The notes: generated by a model not told the origin, from the sequence alone. Counted from the first letter of the stretch, positions 1 through 8,073 are shown. The stretch is DNA of 17,493 bases from JBFHNV01 sp965365655 (GCA_965365655.1 CBDUCN010000075.1:1-17493), one strand, 5' to 3'. Program-made: numbers and translations.

Positions 1-2006
1 CGCCGCGTCTCGTGGAACGCGAGGCAGGCCGGGTCGAAGTCGAGGCCGCACGCGGCGAGCAGCGCGCGGGTGGTGTCCTCCTGCTGCGCGACCAGCGCCT
101 CGTAGCGCACCTCGTGGATGCGCGGCCCCAGGCAGCCCTCCCAGTGCGCCATCAGCCGGCGATAGTCGCGGTAGTAGCGCCCGATGTCGTCGAGGTCGTA
201 CGCGAACGGCAGGTCGCGCGAGAAGTGGGTCGCGAAGATGGACGCGCAGGTGTCCATCGGGTCGCGGCGCACGTGCACGATGTGCGCATGCGGGAACAGC
301 ACCGCGATCAGGCCCAGGTGGTCGACGTTGAGGGGATTCTTGTCGGTGAAGCGTTCCGCGCCGCCCGGCTCGGCGAACACCTGCGCGAGGTAGCGCCGTG
401 CCAGCGCGCCCAGGTCCTCGGCCGTCAGCCGGGGCGCGCAGGCCGGGTACGGCAGGTCCGGCACGCCCAGGCGTTGCGGCATCATCGCCGCGACGCCGTC
501 GAAGAACTCGATCTCGCCGCAGGCCAGCACCTTCGGGTGCGACGCCAGGATCTGCTCCACCAGCGTGGTGCCCGAGCGCAGCATGCCGACGACGAACACC
601 GGCGCGCTCGACGGATGCCCCGCGCCCTCTTCCGCCCGGCGCGCGAACCAGTCGCGGCCGAACACCTCGATCAGGCGGTCCACGTGGCGGCTGCGCGCCG
701 CGGCGTCCCACGGCAGCGCCGCGTGCACCAGCGCGTTCGCCGCCTCGAGGTGGGAGAACGCGCGCGACGGCTCGCCCCGGTCCTCCCACATCTTGCCGAG
801 CGCGAAGTGCAGGTGCGCGCGCGCCGCGTCGTCCATGCCGGGCTCGAGCAGCAGCTTCGAGATGCGCTCCATCAGCGCCGCGTCGCCGTCGTCGAAGCGG
901 CGCGTGCGCGCGAGGTTCTCGTAGGCCACGGCGAGGCCGGGCGCCGCGTCCACCGCCGCGCGCAGGTGCCGCTCCGCATCCTGGAAGTCTCCCTGCACCA
1001 GCAGCGCGACACCCAGGTCGTTGTTCGCCAGCGGATGGCCCGGCGCGCACGCCAGTGCCGCGCGCACCGCCGCCACCGACTCGTCGAAGCGATCCCGGGC
1101 GCGCAGCACGTAGCCGAGGTGGAGGTGGAACTCCGCCTCGCGGGGCTCGAGGCCGATCGCGCGCCGCACGCTCGCCTCGGCGTCCTCCCACGCCCCCTGC
1201 GCGGCGTGCACCCGCGACAGGTTGTAGTGGGCGCGAGCGCTGCCGGGCGCGAGGTCCACCGCGCGCTGCAGCGCGTCGCGGGCGGCGGCGGGGTCGCCAC
1301 TCGCGTGCAGCGCCGCGCCCAGGTTGTTCCAGCCCTCGGCGTGCTCGCCCGACAGCTCCACCGTCGCGCGGAAGCTCTTCACCGCCGCGTCGAGATTGCC
1401 CAGCGCCTGCTCCGCGACGCCGAGGTTGTTGTGCGCCTCGGGGGCACGGGGCGCCGCCTGCACCAGCCGCGCGAACACGTCGCGCGCGTCGGCGAGCCGT
1501 CCCGCCGCGTGCAGCGCGAGGCCCAGGTTGTTGCTCGCCTGCAGGTCACCGGGCGCGAGCTCCAGCGCGCGGCGATAGCAGCGCACGGCGCCGTCGAGAT
1601 CGCCTTGGCTGCGCAGCACCTCGCCGAGGTTGTTGTGATAGTGGGGCGCATCGGCGAACGCCGCGATCGCGGCCTCGATCTCGCGGCGCGCGTCGGCGTT
1701 GCGTCCCTGCTGGTGCAGCGCGAGCCCGAGCAGGTGATGGGTGTCCGGGTGACCCGGAGCCTGGCGAAGCACCTCGCGGTACATGGGCTCGGCGGCCGCC
1801 GGGTCGCCGGCCCGGTGCCGGGACACCGCGTTTTCCACGATGGCCGCGAGCGCCGGCGGCAACGGCGGGGGCGCCTTGCCGCGGGCGCGGCGGGCGGCGG
1901 GCTTGCTGCGGCGGCTGGCCACGGGTCGGGGGATCGCGGACTCGGGATGGGTTCTGGCAGACCGGCGGCCGCGCGGTCTCGCGCCCGGCCCCGGGCGGGA
2001 CAGCAT
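1..2006 (-). CDS. TPR-repeat sulfotransferase, C-terminus cut by window edge
   Basis: Two-part protein read on the minus strand; 668 codons are visible and the stop lies beyond position 1. Residues about 50-370 are nine or more tandem TPR units of 34 residues (recurring NNLG and AP/EPG positions), a protein-interaction scaffold. Residues about 470-668 are a PAPS-dependent sulfotransferase domain: the 5'-phosphosulfate loop GMLRSGTT is at 474-481 and the 3'-phosphate site VRRDPMDTCAS at 579-589. Members of this family transfer sulfate from PAPS to an acceptor that cannot be read from sequence. The visible end (AFHETRR) matches the usual late part of such domains, so perhaps 40-60 residues are missing. 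The ATG at 2006 has only a weak ribosome site. GTG at 1922 and TTG at 1862 are in-frame alternatives and would remove a low-complexity Arg/Pro-rich leader. Divergent from djlA. Confidence 0.87.
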   Translation of the reverse strand, partial: MLSRPGPGARPRGRRSARTHPESAIPRPVASRRSKPAARRARGKAPPPLPPALAAIVENAVSRHRAGDPAAAEPMYREVLRQAPGHPDTHHLLGLALHQQGRNADARREIEAAIAAFADAPHYHNNLGEVLRSQGDLDGAVRCYRRALELAPGDLQASNNLGLALHAAGRLADARDVFARLVQAAPRAPEAHNNLGVAEQALGNLDAAVKSFRATVELSGEHAEGWNNLGAALHASGDPAAARDALQRAVDLAPGSARAHYNLSRVHAAQGAWEDAEASVRRAIGLEPREAEFHLHLGYVLRARDRFDESVAAVRAALACAPGHPLANNDLGVALLVQGDFQDAERHLRAAVDAAPGLAVAYENLARTRRFDDGDAALMERISKLLLEPGMDDAARAHLHFALGKMWEDRGEPSRAFSHLEAANALVHAALPWDAAARSRHVDRLIEVFGRDWFARRAEEGAGHPSSAPVFVVGMLRSGTTLVEQILASHPKVLACGEIEFFDGVAAMMPQRLGVPDLPYPACAPRLTAEDLGALARRYLAQVFAEPGGAERFTDKNPLNVDHLGLIAVLFPHAHIVHVRRDPMDTCASIFATHFSRDLPFAYDLDDIGRYYRDYRRLMAHWEGCLGPRIHEVRYEALVAQQEDTTRALLAACGLDFDPACLAFHETR

Positions 2007-2055
2007 AGCCGTTCGCGGGCGGCAGCCGCCATACTGGCCGGCGCCGGGAACACGG

Positions 2056-2090
2056 TTATGCACACAAACTGTGGACAACTTTGTGAATGA
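2056..2090. promoter_or_regulatory. Cluster of three DnaA-box-like 9-mers
   Basis: TTATGCACA at 2056-2064 is an exact match to the DnaA box consensus TTATNCACA on the plus strand. On the minus strand, TTGTCCACA (2078 to 2070) and TCATTCACA (2090 to 2082) each differ from it at one base. A further one-mismatch box, TTGTGCACA, is on the minus strand at 2258-2250. Three boxes in 35 bases next to an AT-rich stretch is the arrangement seen at DnaA-controlled sites. Function is inferred; no dnaA, rpmH or gidA gene is present in the window. Confidence 0.45.
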
Positions 2091-2307
2091 CGCAGTGGAA
2101 AAGCGGTTGCGGCCGCGCCGCGACGCGATGCGTCACGGATCTGTCAAAAAATGACCACTTATATAACTCGATGACAATCAGTGTGTTGAGAGGATTTTTC
2201 AGTGCGCGCCCGGATCCGGCAGCCGATCCGGCCGCCCCGGGCCGCCGCGTGTGCACAACTCGCCGCGGCGCCGGCGCGCCGCGGGTCCGCCGGCGGCCCG
2301 CGCGATG

Positions 2308-2314
2308 CGGGAGG
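2308..2314 (+). promoter_or_regulatory. Ribosome binding site fixing the djlA start
   Basis: CGGGAGG ends 8 bases before the ATG at 2323, a strong Shine-Dalgarno match. It supports that ATG over the in-frame ATG at 2305 and GTG at 2251, and gives a protein that begins directly with the membrane anchor, as in known DjlA. Confidence 0.7.
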
Positions 2315-2322
2315 CCCCGCGC

Positions 2323-3126
2323 ATGAGCTGGTGGGCGACCCTGGTCGGCGGTGCCGTGGGATTCATGCTGGGCGGCCCGCTCGGGGGGCTGCTGGGGGCC
2401 GCGCTGGGCCACGGATTCAGCCGCCAGGGCGCCGCGGACGGCGCGAGCTGGGCCGGCGTGGAGCGGGCCCAGACCGCGTTCTTCACCGCCGCGTTCTCGG
2501 TGATGGGTCACGTGTCGAAGTCCGACGGCCGCGTGTCGGCCGACGAGATCCGGCTCGCCGGCCGCGTGATGGAGCGCATGGGCCTGTCCGAGCCGCAGCG
2601 CGAGCTCGCGCGCCGGCTGTTCCGCGAGGGCAAGGGCGCGGACTTCCCGCTGGACGACGCGCTCGCGCAGCTCGCCCGCGAGTGCCGCAGCCGTGACCTG
2701 CTGCGCATGTTCCTCGAGATCCAGGTCTTCGCGGCGCTGGCCGACGGGCGGATCCACCCCGCCGAGCGCGCCATCCTCGACCGCATCGGCAGCCGCCTGG
2801 GATTCGACGCCGGGACCCTGGCGCAGGTGGAGCGCCTCGTTGAGGCGGAGCTGCGCGGGGAGTTCAGCGCCGGCGACGCCGCCCGCGGCGCGCCGCTGGC
2901 GGACGCGTACGCGCTGCTGGCGGACGCGTACGCGCTGCTGGGCGTGACCCCCGAGGACGACGACGCCGCCGTCAAGCGCGCGTACCGGCGCCTGATGTCC
3001 CAGCACCATCCGGACCGGCTGGTGTCCAAGGGCCTGCCCGAGGAGATGATGAAGGTCGCGAACGCGAAGGCGGGCGAGATCCGCGGTGCCTACGAGCGCG
3101 TGAAGGCCGCCCGCGGCATGCGCTGA
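2323..3126 (+). CDS. djlA: Membrane-anchored DnaJ-like co-chaperone DjlA
   Basis: 267 residues; E. coli DjlA is about 271. Order of parts: a Gly-rich N-terminal membrane segment (about residues 5-30), a TerB-like helical middle domain (about 50-175), and a C-terminal J domain with the HPD motif at 229-231 followed by the DjlA-typical LVSKGLPEEMM stretch. DjlA proteins sit in the inner membrane with the J domain in the cytoplasm and stimulate the ATPase of DnaK. The HPD triad needed for DnaK contact is intact. An exact 21-base tandem duplication (2895-2936) repeats LADAYAL at residues 192-198 and 199-205, in the linker just before the J domain. It is first in a run of plus-strand genes, 86 bases ahead of rpe. 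Confidence 0.93.
   Translation: MSWWATLVGGAVGFMLGGPLGGLLGAALGHGFSRQGAADGASWAGVERAQTAFFTAAFSVMGHVSKSDGRVSADEIRLAGRVMERMGLSEPQRELARRLFREGKGADFPLDDALAQLARECRSRDLLRMFLEIQVFAALADGRIHPAERAILDRIGSRLGFDAGTLAQVERLVEAELRGEFSAGDAARGAPLADAYALLADAYALLGVTPEDDDAAVKRAYRRLMSQHHPDRLVSKGLPEEMMKVANAKAGEIRGAYERVKAARGMR
2895..2936 (+). repeat. 21-bp perfect tandem duplication inside djlA
   Basis: Positions 2895-2915 and 2916-2936 are identical 21-mers starting GCTGGCGGACGCG; the first five bases recur once more at 2937-2941. The unit is a multiple of three, so the frame is kept and seven residues (LADAYAL) are doubled. No base differs between the copies. Confidence 0.9.
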
Positions 3127-3130
3127 CGCG

Positions 3131-3161
3131 GGCCCGGGTGGCGGCCGCCGGCGCCCGGGCC
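3131..3161 (+). terminator. GC-rich stem-loop after djlA
   Basis: GGCCCGGG at 3131-3138 and CCCGGGCC at 3154-3161 form an 8-bp stem starting 5 bases after the djlA stop, with a GGCGGCCGCC palindrome inside the loop. There is no following T-run, so it is not a classical intrinsic terminator. It could be a pause or attenuation structure between djlA and rpe. Confidence 0.35.
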
Positions 3162-3212
3162 TACCATCGCCGGCGCCGCGCGCCCGCCCCGGACGCCGCG
3201 CCGGAGACGCCG

Positions 3213-3887
3213 ATGAATCCGCCCTGGATCTGCCCCTCCATCCTGTCCGCCGACTTCGCGCGCCTGGGCGAGGAGGTGCGCGCGGTGGTGGACGCGGGCG
3301 CCGACAGCATCCACTTCGACGTGATGGACAACCACTACGTGCCGAACCTGACCATCGGCCCGATGGTGTGCAGCGCGCTGCGCCGCCACGGCGTGCAGGC
3401 GCCGATCGACGTGCACCTGATGGTGTCCCCGGTGGACCGGCTGATCGGCGAGTTCGCGGACGCCGGCGCGTCGTGCATCAGCTTCCACCCGGAGGCGAGC
3501 GCGCACGTGGACCGCTCGCTGCAGCTGATCCGCGACCGCGGCTGCAGCGCCGGGCTGGTGTTCAACCCGGCCACGCCGCTGGACCACCTGCGCTACGTGA
3601 TGGACCGCGTGGACCTGGTGCTGCTGATGTCCGTGAACCCGGGCTTCGGCGGGCAGTCGTTCATCGCGTCGGCGTTGACCAAGCTGCGCGACGCGCGGCG
3701 GCTGATCGACGACAGCGGCCTGCCGATCCGCCTGCAGGTGGACGGCGGGGTGAAGCCGGACAACATCGCCGCGATCGCCGGCGCCGGCGCCGACACCTTC
3801 GTCGCCGGCTCCGCGATCTTCGGCGCCGCGGACTACGGCGCGGTGATCCGCGACATGCGCGAGGCCATCGCCTCGGCACGCGGCTAG
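3213..3887 (+). CDS. rpe: Ribulose-phosphate 3-epimerase
   Basis: 224 residues, close to the family norm of about 225. Interconverts D-ribulose 5-phosphate and D-xylulose 5-phosphate in the non-oxidative pentose phosphate pathway; cytoplasmic (beta/alpha)8 barrel. The expected active site is present: SILSADF at 9-15, metal and acid-base residues H34 and D36 (IHFDVMD), H68 (DVHLM), D177 (VDGGV), the NPGFGGQ loop at 142-148, and the C-terminal phosphate-binding GS pair at 199-200. The ATG at 3213 is preceded by GGAGA five bases upstream. A longer in-frame reading from 3138 adds only Arg/Pro-rich sequence and is rejected. gph follows after 15 bases, the usual rpe-gph pairing. Confidence 0.96.
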   Translation: MNPPWICPSILSADFARLGEEVRAVVDAGADSIHFDVMDNHYVPNLTIGPMVCSALRRHGVQAPIDVHLMVSPVDRLIGEFADAGASCISFHPEASAHVDRSLQLIRDRGCSAGLVFNPATPLDHLRYVMDRVDLVLLMSVNPGFGGQSFIASALTKLRDARRLIDDSGLPIRLQVDGGVKPDNIAAIAGAGADTFVAGSAIFGAADYGAVIRDMREAIASARG

Positions 3888-3902
3888 CTGCCGCGCCGGC
3901 GC

Positions 3903-4595
3903 GTGATCCCCGCCTCGCCCCGCGCGGCGCTGTTCGACCTCGACGGCACCCTGGTGGACTCGGTGCCCGACCTCGCGGCCGCGGCCGACGCGACGCTGCG
4001 CGACCTCGGGCGGCCGCCGGCAGGCGAGCCGCGGGTGCGCGACTGGGTGGGCGACGGGGTACCCCGGCTGGTGCACCGCTGCCTCACCGGCGACATGCAC
4101 GCCGACGCCCCCGAGGAGCTGCACCGCCGCGCGCTGGAGCGCTTCGTGCACCACTACGCGCGGGAGAACGGGCGCCGCACGGCGCTGCGCCCCGGCGCGG
4201 GCCGCGCGCTGGCCGCGCTCGCGGAGCGCGGCGTGGCCCTCGCGTGCGTGACCAACAAGCCGCGCGGCTTCACGCTGTCGCTGCTCGCCGCGCTGGGGCT
4301 GGACGGCTTCTTCGCGAGCGTGGTCGGCGGCGACGACACCCGGCGCCAGAAGCCGCATCCCGAGCCGCTGCTCGCGGCCCTGGACGCGCTGGGAGTCGCG
4401 CCGTCACGGGCCGTGATGGTCGGCGACTCGGACAACGACGTGCGCGCGGCGCGGGCCGCGGGCGTCGCGGTGGTAGCCGTGAGCGACGGCTACAACCACG
4501 GCCGGCCGGTGGCCGAGAGCGGCCCCGACGCGGTGCTCGACACCCTGGACGATCTGCCGGCGCTGCTGTACCCGCACGGCGCACCGCCGTCATAA
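3903..4595 (+). CDS. gph: Phosphoglycolate phosphatase (HAD family)
   Basis: 230 residues with a GTG start 15 bases after rpe. HAD-superfamily hydrolase with all four motifs: nucleophile and acid D12 and D14 in FDLDGTLVDS, T117 in VTNKPRG, K150 in RRQKPHP, and D175/D179 in VGDSDNDV. The cap domain between motifs I and II has the size typical of Gph. Dephosphorylates 2-phosphoglycolate, which arises from oxygenation reactions or repair of 3'-phosphoglycolate DNA ends. The rpe neighbour favours Gph over other HAD phosphatases. No strong ribosome site is seen before the GTG, which would fit translational coupling to rpe. Confidence 0.92.
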   Translation: MIPASPRAALFDLDGTLVDSVPDLAAAADATLRDLGRPPAGEPRVRDWVGDGVPRLVHRCLTGDMHADAPEELHRRALERFVHHYARENGRRTALRPGAGRALAALAERGVALACVTNKPRGFTLSLLAALGLDGFFASVVGGDDTRRQKPHPEPLLAALDALGVAPSRAVMVGDSDNDVRAARAAGVAVVAVSDGYNHGRPVAESGPDAVLDTLDDLPALLYPHGAPPS

Positions 4596-4596
4596 T
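4567..4596 (+). promoter_or_regulatory. Possible sigma70-type promoter for bioY
   Basis: CATAAT at 4591-4596 matches TATAAT at five of six positions and overlaps the gph stop codon. Only a poor -35 (TGTACC, 4567-4572, 18-base spacer) stands at a proper distance. If real, it would start bioY-trpD-trpC transcripts independently of rpe-gph. Confidence 0.25.
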
Positions 4597-4647
4597 CCCG
4601 GGTCGCGCGCCGCTGCGCGTCCGTCGATCACGCCACGAGGATCCAGC

Positions 4648-5244
4648 ATGAGCACCATCCACGCGCCGTGGGCACTCGCCGCCACCGGCTCCACAACCGA
4701 CGCGGGCCTCGTCCGCAAGCTGCTGCTGGTGTTCGCCGGCAGCGTGCTGCTCACCGTCTCCGCCCGCCTGCAGGTGCCGTTCTGGCCGGTGCCGATGACC
4801 ATGCAGCCCTACGTGGTGCTGGTGCTCGGCATGGCGCTGGGACGCACGCTGGGCCCGGCGGCCGTCGCGCTGTACCTGCTCGAGGGCGCGCTGGGACTGC
4901 CGGTGTTCGCGGGCACCCCCGAGAAGGGGATCGGCCTCGCGTACATGACGGGTCCCACCGGCGGCTACCTGCTCGGCTTCCTGCTCGCCGCCGTGGTCAC
5001 CGGCCAGCTGAGCGCGCGCGGCTTCGATCGCCGCCCGCTCACCGCGCTGCTCGCCGCGACCGCCGGCATGGCCGCCATCTACGTGCCCGGTCTCGCGTGG
5101 CTCGCGACCCTGGTGGGCGCCGAGAAGGCGGTCGCGCTCGGCGCGCTGCCGTTCCTCCCCGGCGACGCGCTCAAGATCGCGCTCGCGACCGCCACCCTCC
5201 CCCTCGCCTGGCGGCTGCCGGGCCTGCGCGGCGGCGCGCGCTGA
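4648..5244 (+). CDS. bioY: BioY biotin transporter substrate-binding subunit
   Basis: 198-residue hydrophobic protein of the BioY family, the S-component of ECF-type biotin importers, with about six membrane helices. Family marks present: LQVPFWPVPMTMQP near residues 42-55, the GPTGGYLLGF motif at about 109-118, and PGDALK in the last helix region. BioY proteins bind biotin, usually working with BioM/BioN or shared EcfAT, though some solitary BioY act alone. No bioM or bioN is in this window. GAGGA six bases before the ATG is a good ribosome site. It lies between gph and trpD, where many relatives carry trpE and trpG; 52 bases follow gph and 26 precede trpD. Confidence 0.93.
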   Translation: MSTIHAPWALAATGSTTDAGLVRKLLLVFAGSVLLTVSARLQVPFWPVPMTMQPYVVLVLGMALGRTLGPAAVALYLLEGALGLPVFAGTPEKGIGLAYMTGPTGGYLLGFLLAAVVTGQLSARGFDRRPLTALLAATAGMAAIYVPGLAWLATLVGAEKAVALGALPFLPGDALKIALATATLPLAWRLPGLRGGAR

Positions 5245-5270
5245 GCGCCGGCACCGGGGCAGCCACGGGC

Positions 5271-6293
<1,023 letters not shown>

Positions 6294-6346
6294 GCACGAG
6301 GGCACGACGACGTGAACGCGCCGGCACGCCTCGCGGCACGCGCGCC

Positions 6347-7144
6347 ATGAGCGCCGCGCCGGACATCCTGAAGACCATCCTGCGTCACAAGGCGCGGGAG
6401 GTCGGCGAGCGCGCCGGGGCGCTGCCGCTTCGCCGCCTCGCCGAGGCCAGCGAGCGGGCGCCCGCGCCGCGCGGCTTCGGCGACGCACTGCGCGCGCGCA
6501 TCGCGCGCGGCGACGCCGCGGTGATCGCCGAGGCGAAGAAGGCCTCGCCGAGCAAGGGCCTGCTGCGCGACCCCTTCGACCCGGCGGCCATCGCGCAAAG
6601 CTACGAGGCAGGCGGCGCGGCCTGCCTGTCGGTGCTGACGGACGAGCATTTCTTCCAGGGCAGCGACGAGGCGCTGCGTCGCGCGCGCGAGGCCTGCACG
6701 CTGCCGGTGCTGCGCAAGGACTTCGTGATCGACCCCTACCAGGTCTACGAGGCGCGCGCGCTCGGCGCCGACTGCATCCTGCTCATCGTGGCGGCGCTGG
6801 GCGACGCCCAGCTCAACGAGCTGGCCGGCCTCGCCCGCCACCTCGACCTCGACGTCCTGGTGGAGGTGCACGACGCCGCGGAGCTCGAGCGGGTCGCGCA
6901 CATGGACGGCACCCTGCTCGGAATCAACAACCGGAACCTGCGCACCTTCGAGACCACGCTGGACACCACCGTCGCCCTCCTCGAGTCCGTACCCGAAGGA
7001 CGCATGGTGATCACCGAGAGCGGCATCCACACCCGCGACGACGTGGCCTTCATGCGCGGGCACGGCGTGCACGCGTTCCTCGTCGGCGAGGCCTTCATGC
7101 GCGCGCCCGACCCCGGCGAGAAGCTGCGGGAGCTGTTCTTCTGA
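6347..7144 (+). CDS. trpC: Indole-3-glycerol phosphate synthase
   Basis: 265 residues, typical of monofunctional TrpC with no TrpF fusion. Cyclises and decarboxylates carboxyphenylaminodeoxyribulose 5-phosphate to indole-3-glycerol phosphate. Motifs: EAKKASPSKG at 62-71 (catalytic Lys region), RKDFVIDPYQV from 123 (K124), E173 in LVEVHD, INNRNLRTFE from 193, and the ESGI phosphate loop at 224-227. It follows trpD by 53 bases. Nothing at a good ribosome-site distance precedes the ATG at 6347, but the family N-terminus (ILKTILRHKAREV) begins just after it and upstream codons are not homologous. Last gene of the plus-strand run; crp converges on it. Confidence 0.95.
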   Translation: MSAAPDILKTILRHKAREVGERAGALPLRRLAEASERAPAPRGFGDALRARIARGDAAVIAEAKKASPSKGLLRDPFDPAAIAQSYEAGGAACLSVLTDEHFFQGSDEALRRAREACTLPVLRKDFVIDPYQVYEARALGADCILLIVAALGDAQLNELAGLARHLDLDVLVEVHDAAELERVAHMDGTLLGINNRNLRTFETTLDTTVALLESVPEGRMVITESGIHTRDDVAFMRGHGVHAFLVGEAFMRAPDPGEKLRELFF

Positions 7145-7152
7145 ATCGCGGA

Positions 7153-7171
7153 GCGGCCCGCAACGGGCCGC
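7153..7171. terminator. Stem-loop downstream of trpC
   Basis: GCGGCCCG-CAA-CGGGCCGC is a perfect 8-bp stem with a 3-base loop, starting 8 bases after the trpC stop in the 197-base gap between convergent trpC and crp. No T-run follows on either strand, so termination is plausible but not certain. The rest of the gap (7172-7341) shows no gene that I can support. Confidence 0.45.
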
Positions 7172-7341
7172 GATCCGCCGCGACCGCGGCTCGCGGCATC
7201 GTGCCAGACAGCTGATCCGTCGCGCGCTGCGTGCAAGGGCGCGGCTCGCGGGCCCCTCGCCCTCGTCTCCGCTGTTCCCCGCTCAGGACGCCGGCGCAAC
7301 CGCGCGCACCGGCACGTTCAGCAGATCTGCGCCCCGCGGGC

Positions 7342-7977
7342 TCAGCGCGCCCCGTAGACCACGATGGTCTTCCCGGCCACGGAGATCAGGTGCTCCTCCT
7401 CGAGGTTCTTGAGCACCCGCCCGACCATCTCGCGCGAACAGCCGGCGATGCGGCCGAGCTCCTGACGGGTGATGCGAATCTGCATGCCGTCGGGATGGGT
7501 CAGCGCGTCGGGCTGCTTGCACAGGTCGAGCAGCGCCCGCGCGACGCGCCCGGACACGTCCATGAAGGCCAGGTCGCTGACCTTGCGGCTGGTGTTGCGA
7601 AGGCGCAGTGCGAGCTGCGAGAGCATCGCGTAGAGCACTTCGGGGAGCTGCGCCGAGATGGCCCGCAGGCGGTCGTAGCTGATGCTCGCGACCTCGCACT
7701 GGGTGCGGGCGCGCACCCACGCGCTGCGCTCGTGCTTCTCGTCGAACATGCCGATCTCGCCGAAGAAATCCCCTTCGTTGAGATAGGCGAGCACGATTTC
7801 GTGGCCGTCGTCGTCCTCGATCAGCACCGACACCGAGCCCTTCACGAGGTAGAACAACTCGTCGGAGTGGTCGCCGGCGTTGATGATCACGGTCTTCGCC
7901 GGATGGGTCCGGCGATGGCAGTGCTCGAGGAATTTCTGGATCGCGTCGCTGCGCGCGAAGGCCTGCGAGATGGCCAT
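7342..7977 (-). CDS. crp: CRP/Vfr-type cAMP-responsive transcription regulator
   Basis: 211 residues (E. coli CRP 210, Vfr about 214). N-terminal cyclic-nucleotide-binding barrel with the phosphate-binding GEIG at 73-76 and R84-S85 in ERSAWVRA; T129-S130 at the start of the linker helix match the CRP residues that contact the adenine. C-terminal winged helix (about 169-205) with recognition helix CSREMVGR, in which R182, E183 and R187 correspond to the base-contacting R180, E181 and R185 of CRP. It should therefore read a TGTGA-type half-site. AGGAGG at 7988-7993, 10 bases upstream of the ATG, confirms the start. trpDC on one side and divergent osmC on the other recall the vfr locus of Pseudomonas. 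Confidence 0.96.
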   Translation of the reverse strand: MAISQAFARSDAIQKFLEHCHRRTHPAKTVIINAGDHSDELFYLVKGSVSVLIEDDDGHEIVLAYLNEGDFFGEIGMFDEKHERSAWVRARTQCEVASISYDRLRAISAQLPEVLYAMLSQLALRLRNTSRKVSDLAFMDVSGRVARALLDLCKQPDALTHPDGMQIRITRQELGRIAGCSREMVGRVLKNLEEEHLISVAGKTIVVYGAR

Positions 7978-8040
7978 GGAGCGCCCCCCTCCTGATCTGG
8001 CACGGTCAACCCCAGGCGGCCGTCCGTCGTGCCGGGTTCC

Positions 8041-8056
8041 CCGCGTCACGACGCGG
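8041..8056. promoter_or_regulatory. Perfect inverted repeat in the crp leader
   Basis: CCGCGTC-AC-GACGCGG has two perfect 7-base arms around AC. It lies between the proposed crp promoter and the crp ribosome site, so it could be an operator or a leader hairpin. It does not resemble a CRP site (TGTGA-N6-TCACA). Confidence 0.4.
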
Positions 8057-8073
8057 CGTCCGGTTCTGGTTCG

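Larger units (their letters stand above)
2007..2322. other. Divergent intergenic region with AT-rich island
   Basis: This 316-base gap between the divergent sulfotransferase and djlA genes has no convincing coding sequence. It differs from the rest of the window in composition: the stretch from about 2142 to 2201 is clearly AT-rich, with an A6 run at 2146-2151, TATATAA at 2160-2166 and a T5 run at 2195-2199, inside a very GC-rich background. Four 9-mers close to the DnaA box consensus lie at 2056-2064, 2070-2078, 2082-2090 and 2250-2258. The region must carry the promoters for both flanking genes, but I could not pick a well-spaced -35/-10 pair with confidence. Confidence 0.6.

Noticed and set aside
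890..1860. Regular repeats with about 102-base spacing that could suggest a repeat array
   Set aside because: They encode 34-residue TPR units, are only partly identical, and lack the repeat-spacer pattern of CRISPR.
12..2090. Open frame of 692 codons on the plus strand, antisense to the TPR sulfotransferase
   Set aside because: Composition is Arg/Ala/Val/His-rich without motifs; it mirrors the real minus-strand TPR gene. Long antisense frames are expected at this GC content.
2082..2100. Possible CRP site starting TGTGA upstream of djlA
   Set aside because: The second half-site (TCACA) is absent at the required spacing.
2142..2167. A TTGACA hexamer on the minus strand and TATAAC on the plus strand as promoters
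   Set aside because: Neither has a matching partner element at 16-19 bases, so no promoter was called from them.
2087..2326. Small plus-strand frame in the AT-rich intergenic region
   Set aside because: No ribosome site, no recognisable protein and it overlaps the djlA start in another frame.
3090..4358. 422-codon minus-strand frame opposite rpe and gph
   Set aside because: rpe and gph carry all catalytic motifs on the plus strand; this frame spans both genes and their spacer, which no real gene would be expected to do.
4668..5270. N-terminal extension of trpD giving a 541-residue fusion
   Set aside because: The added part is bioY read in the wrong frame, Arg-rich and without homology; TrpD reaches its normal length from 5271.
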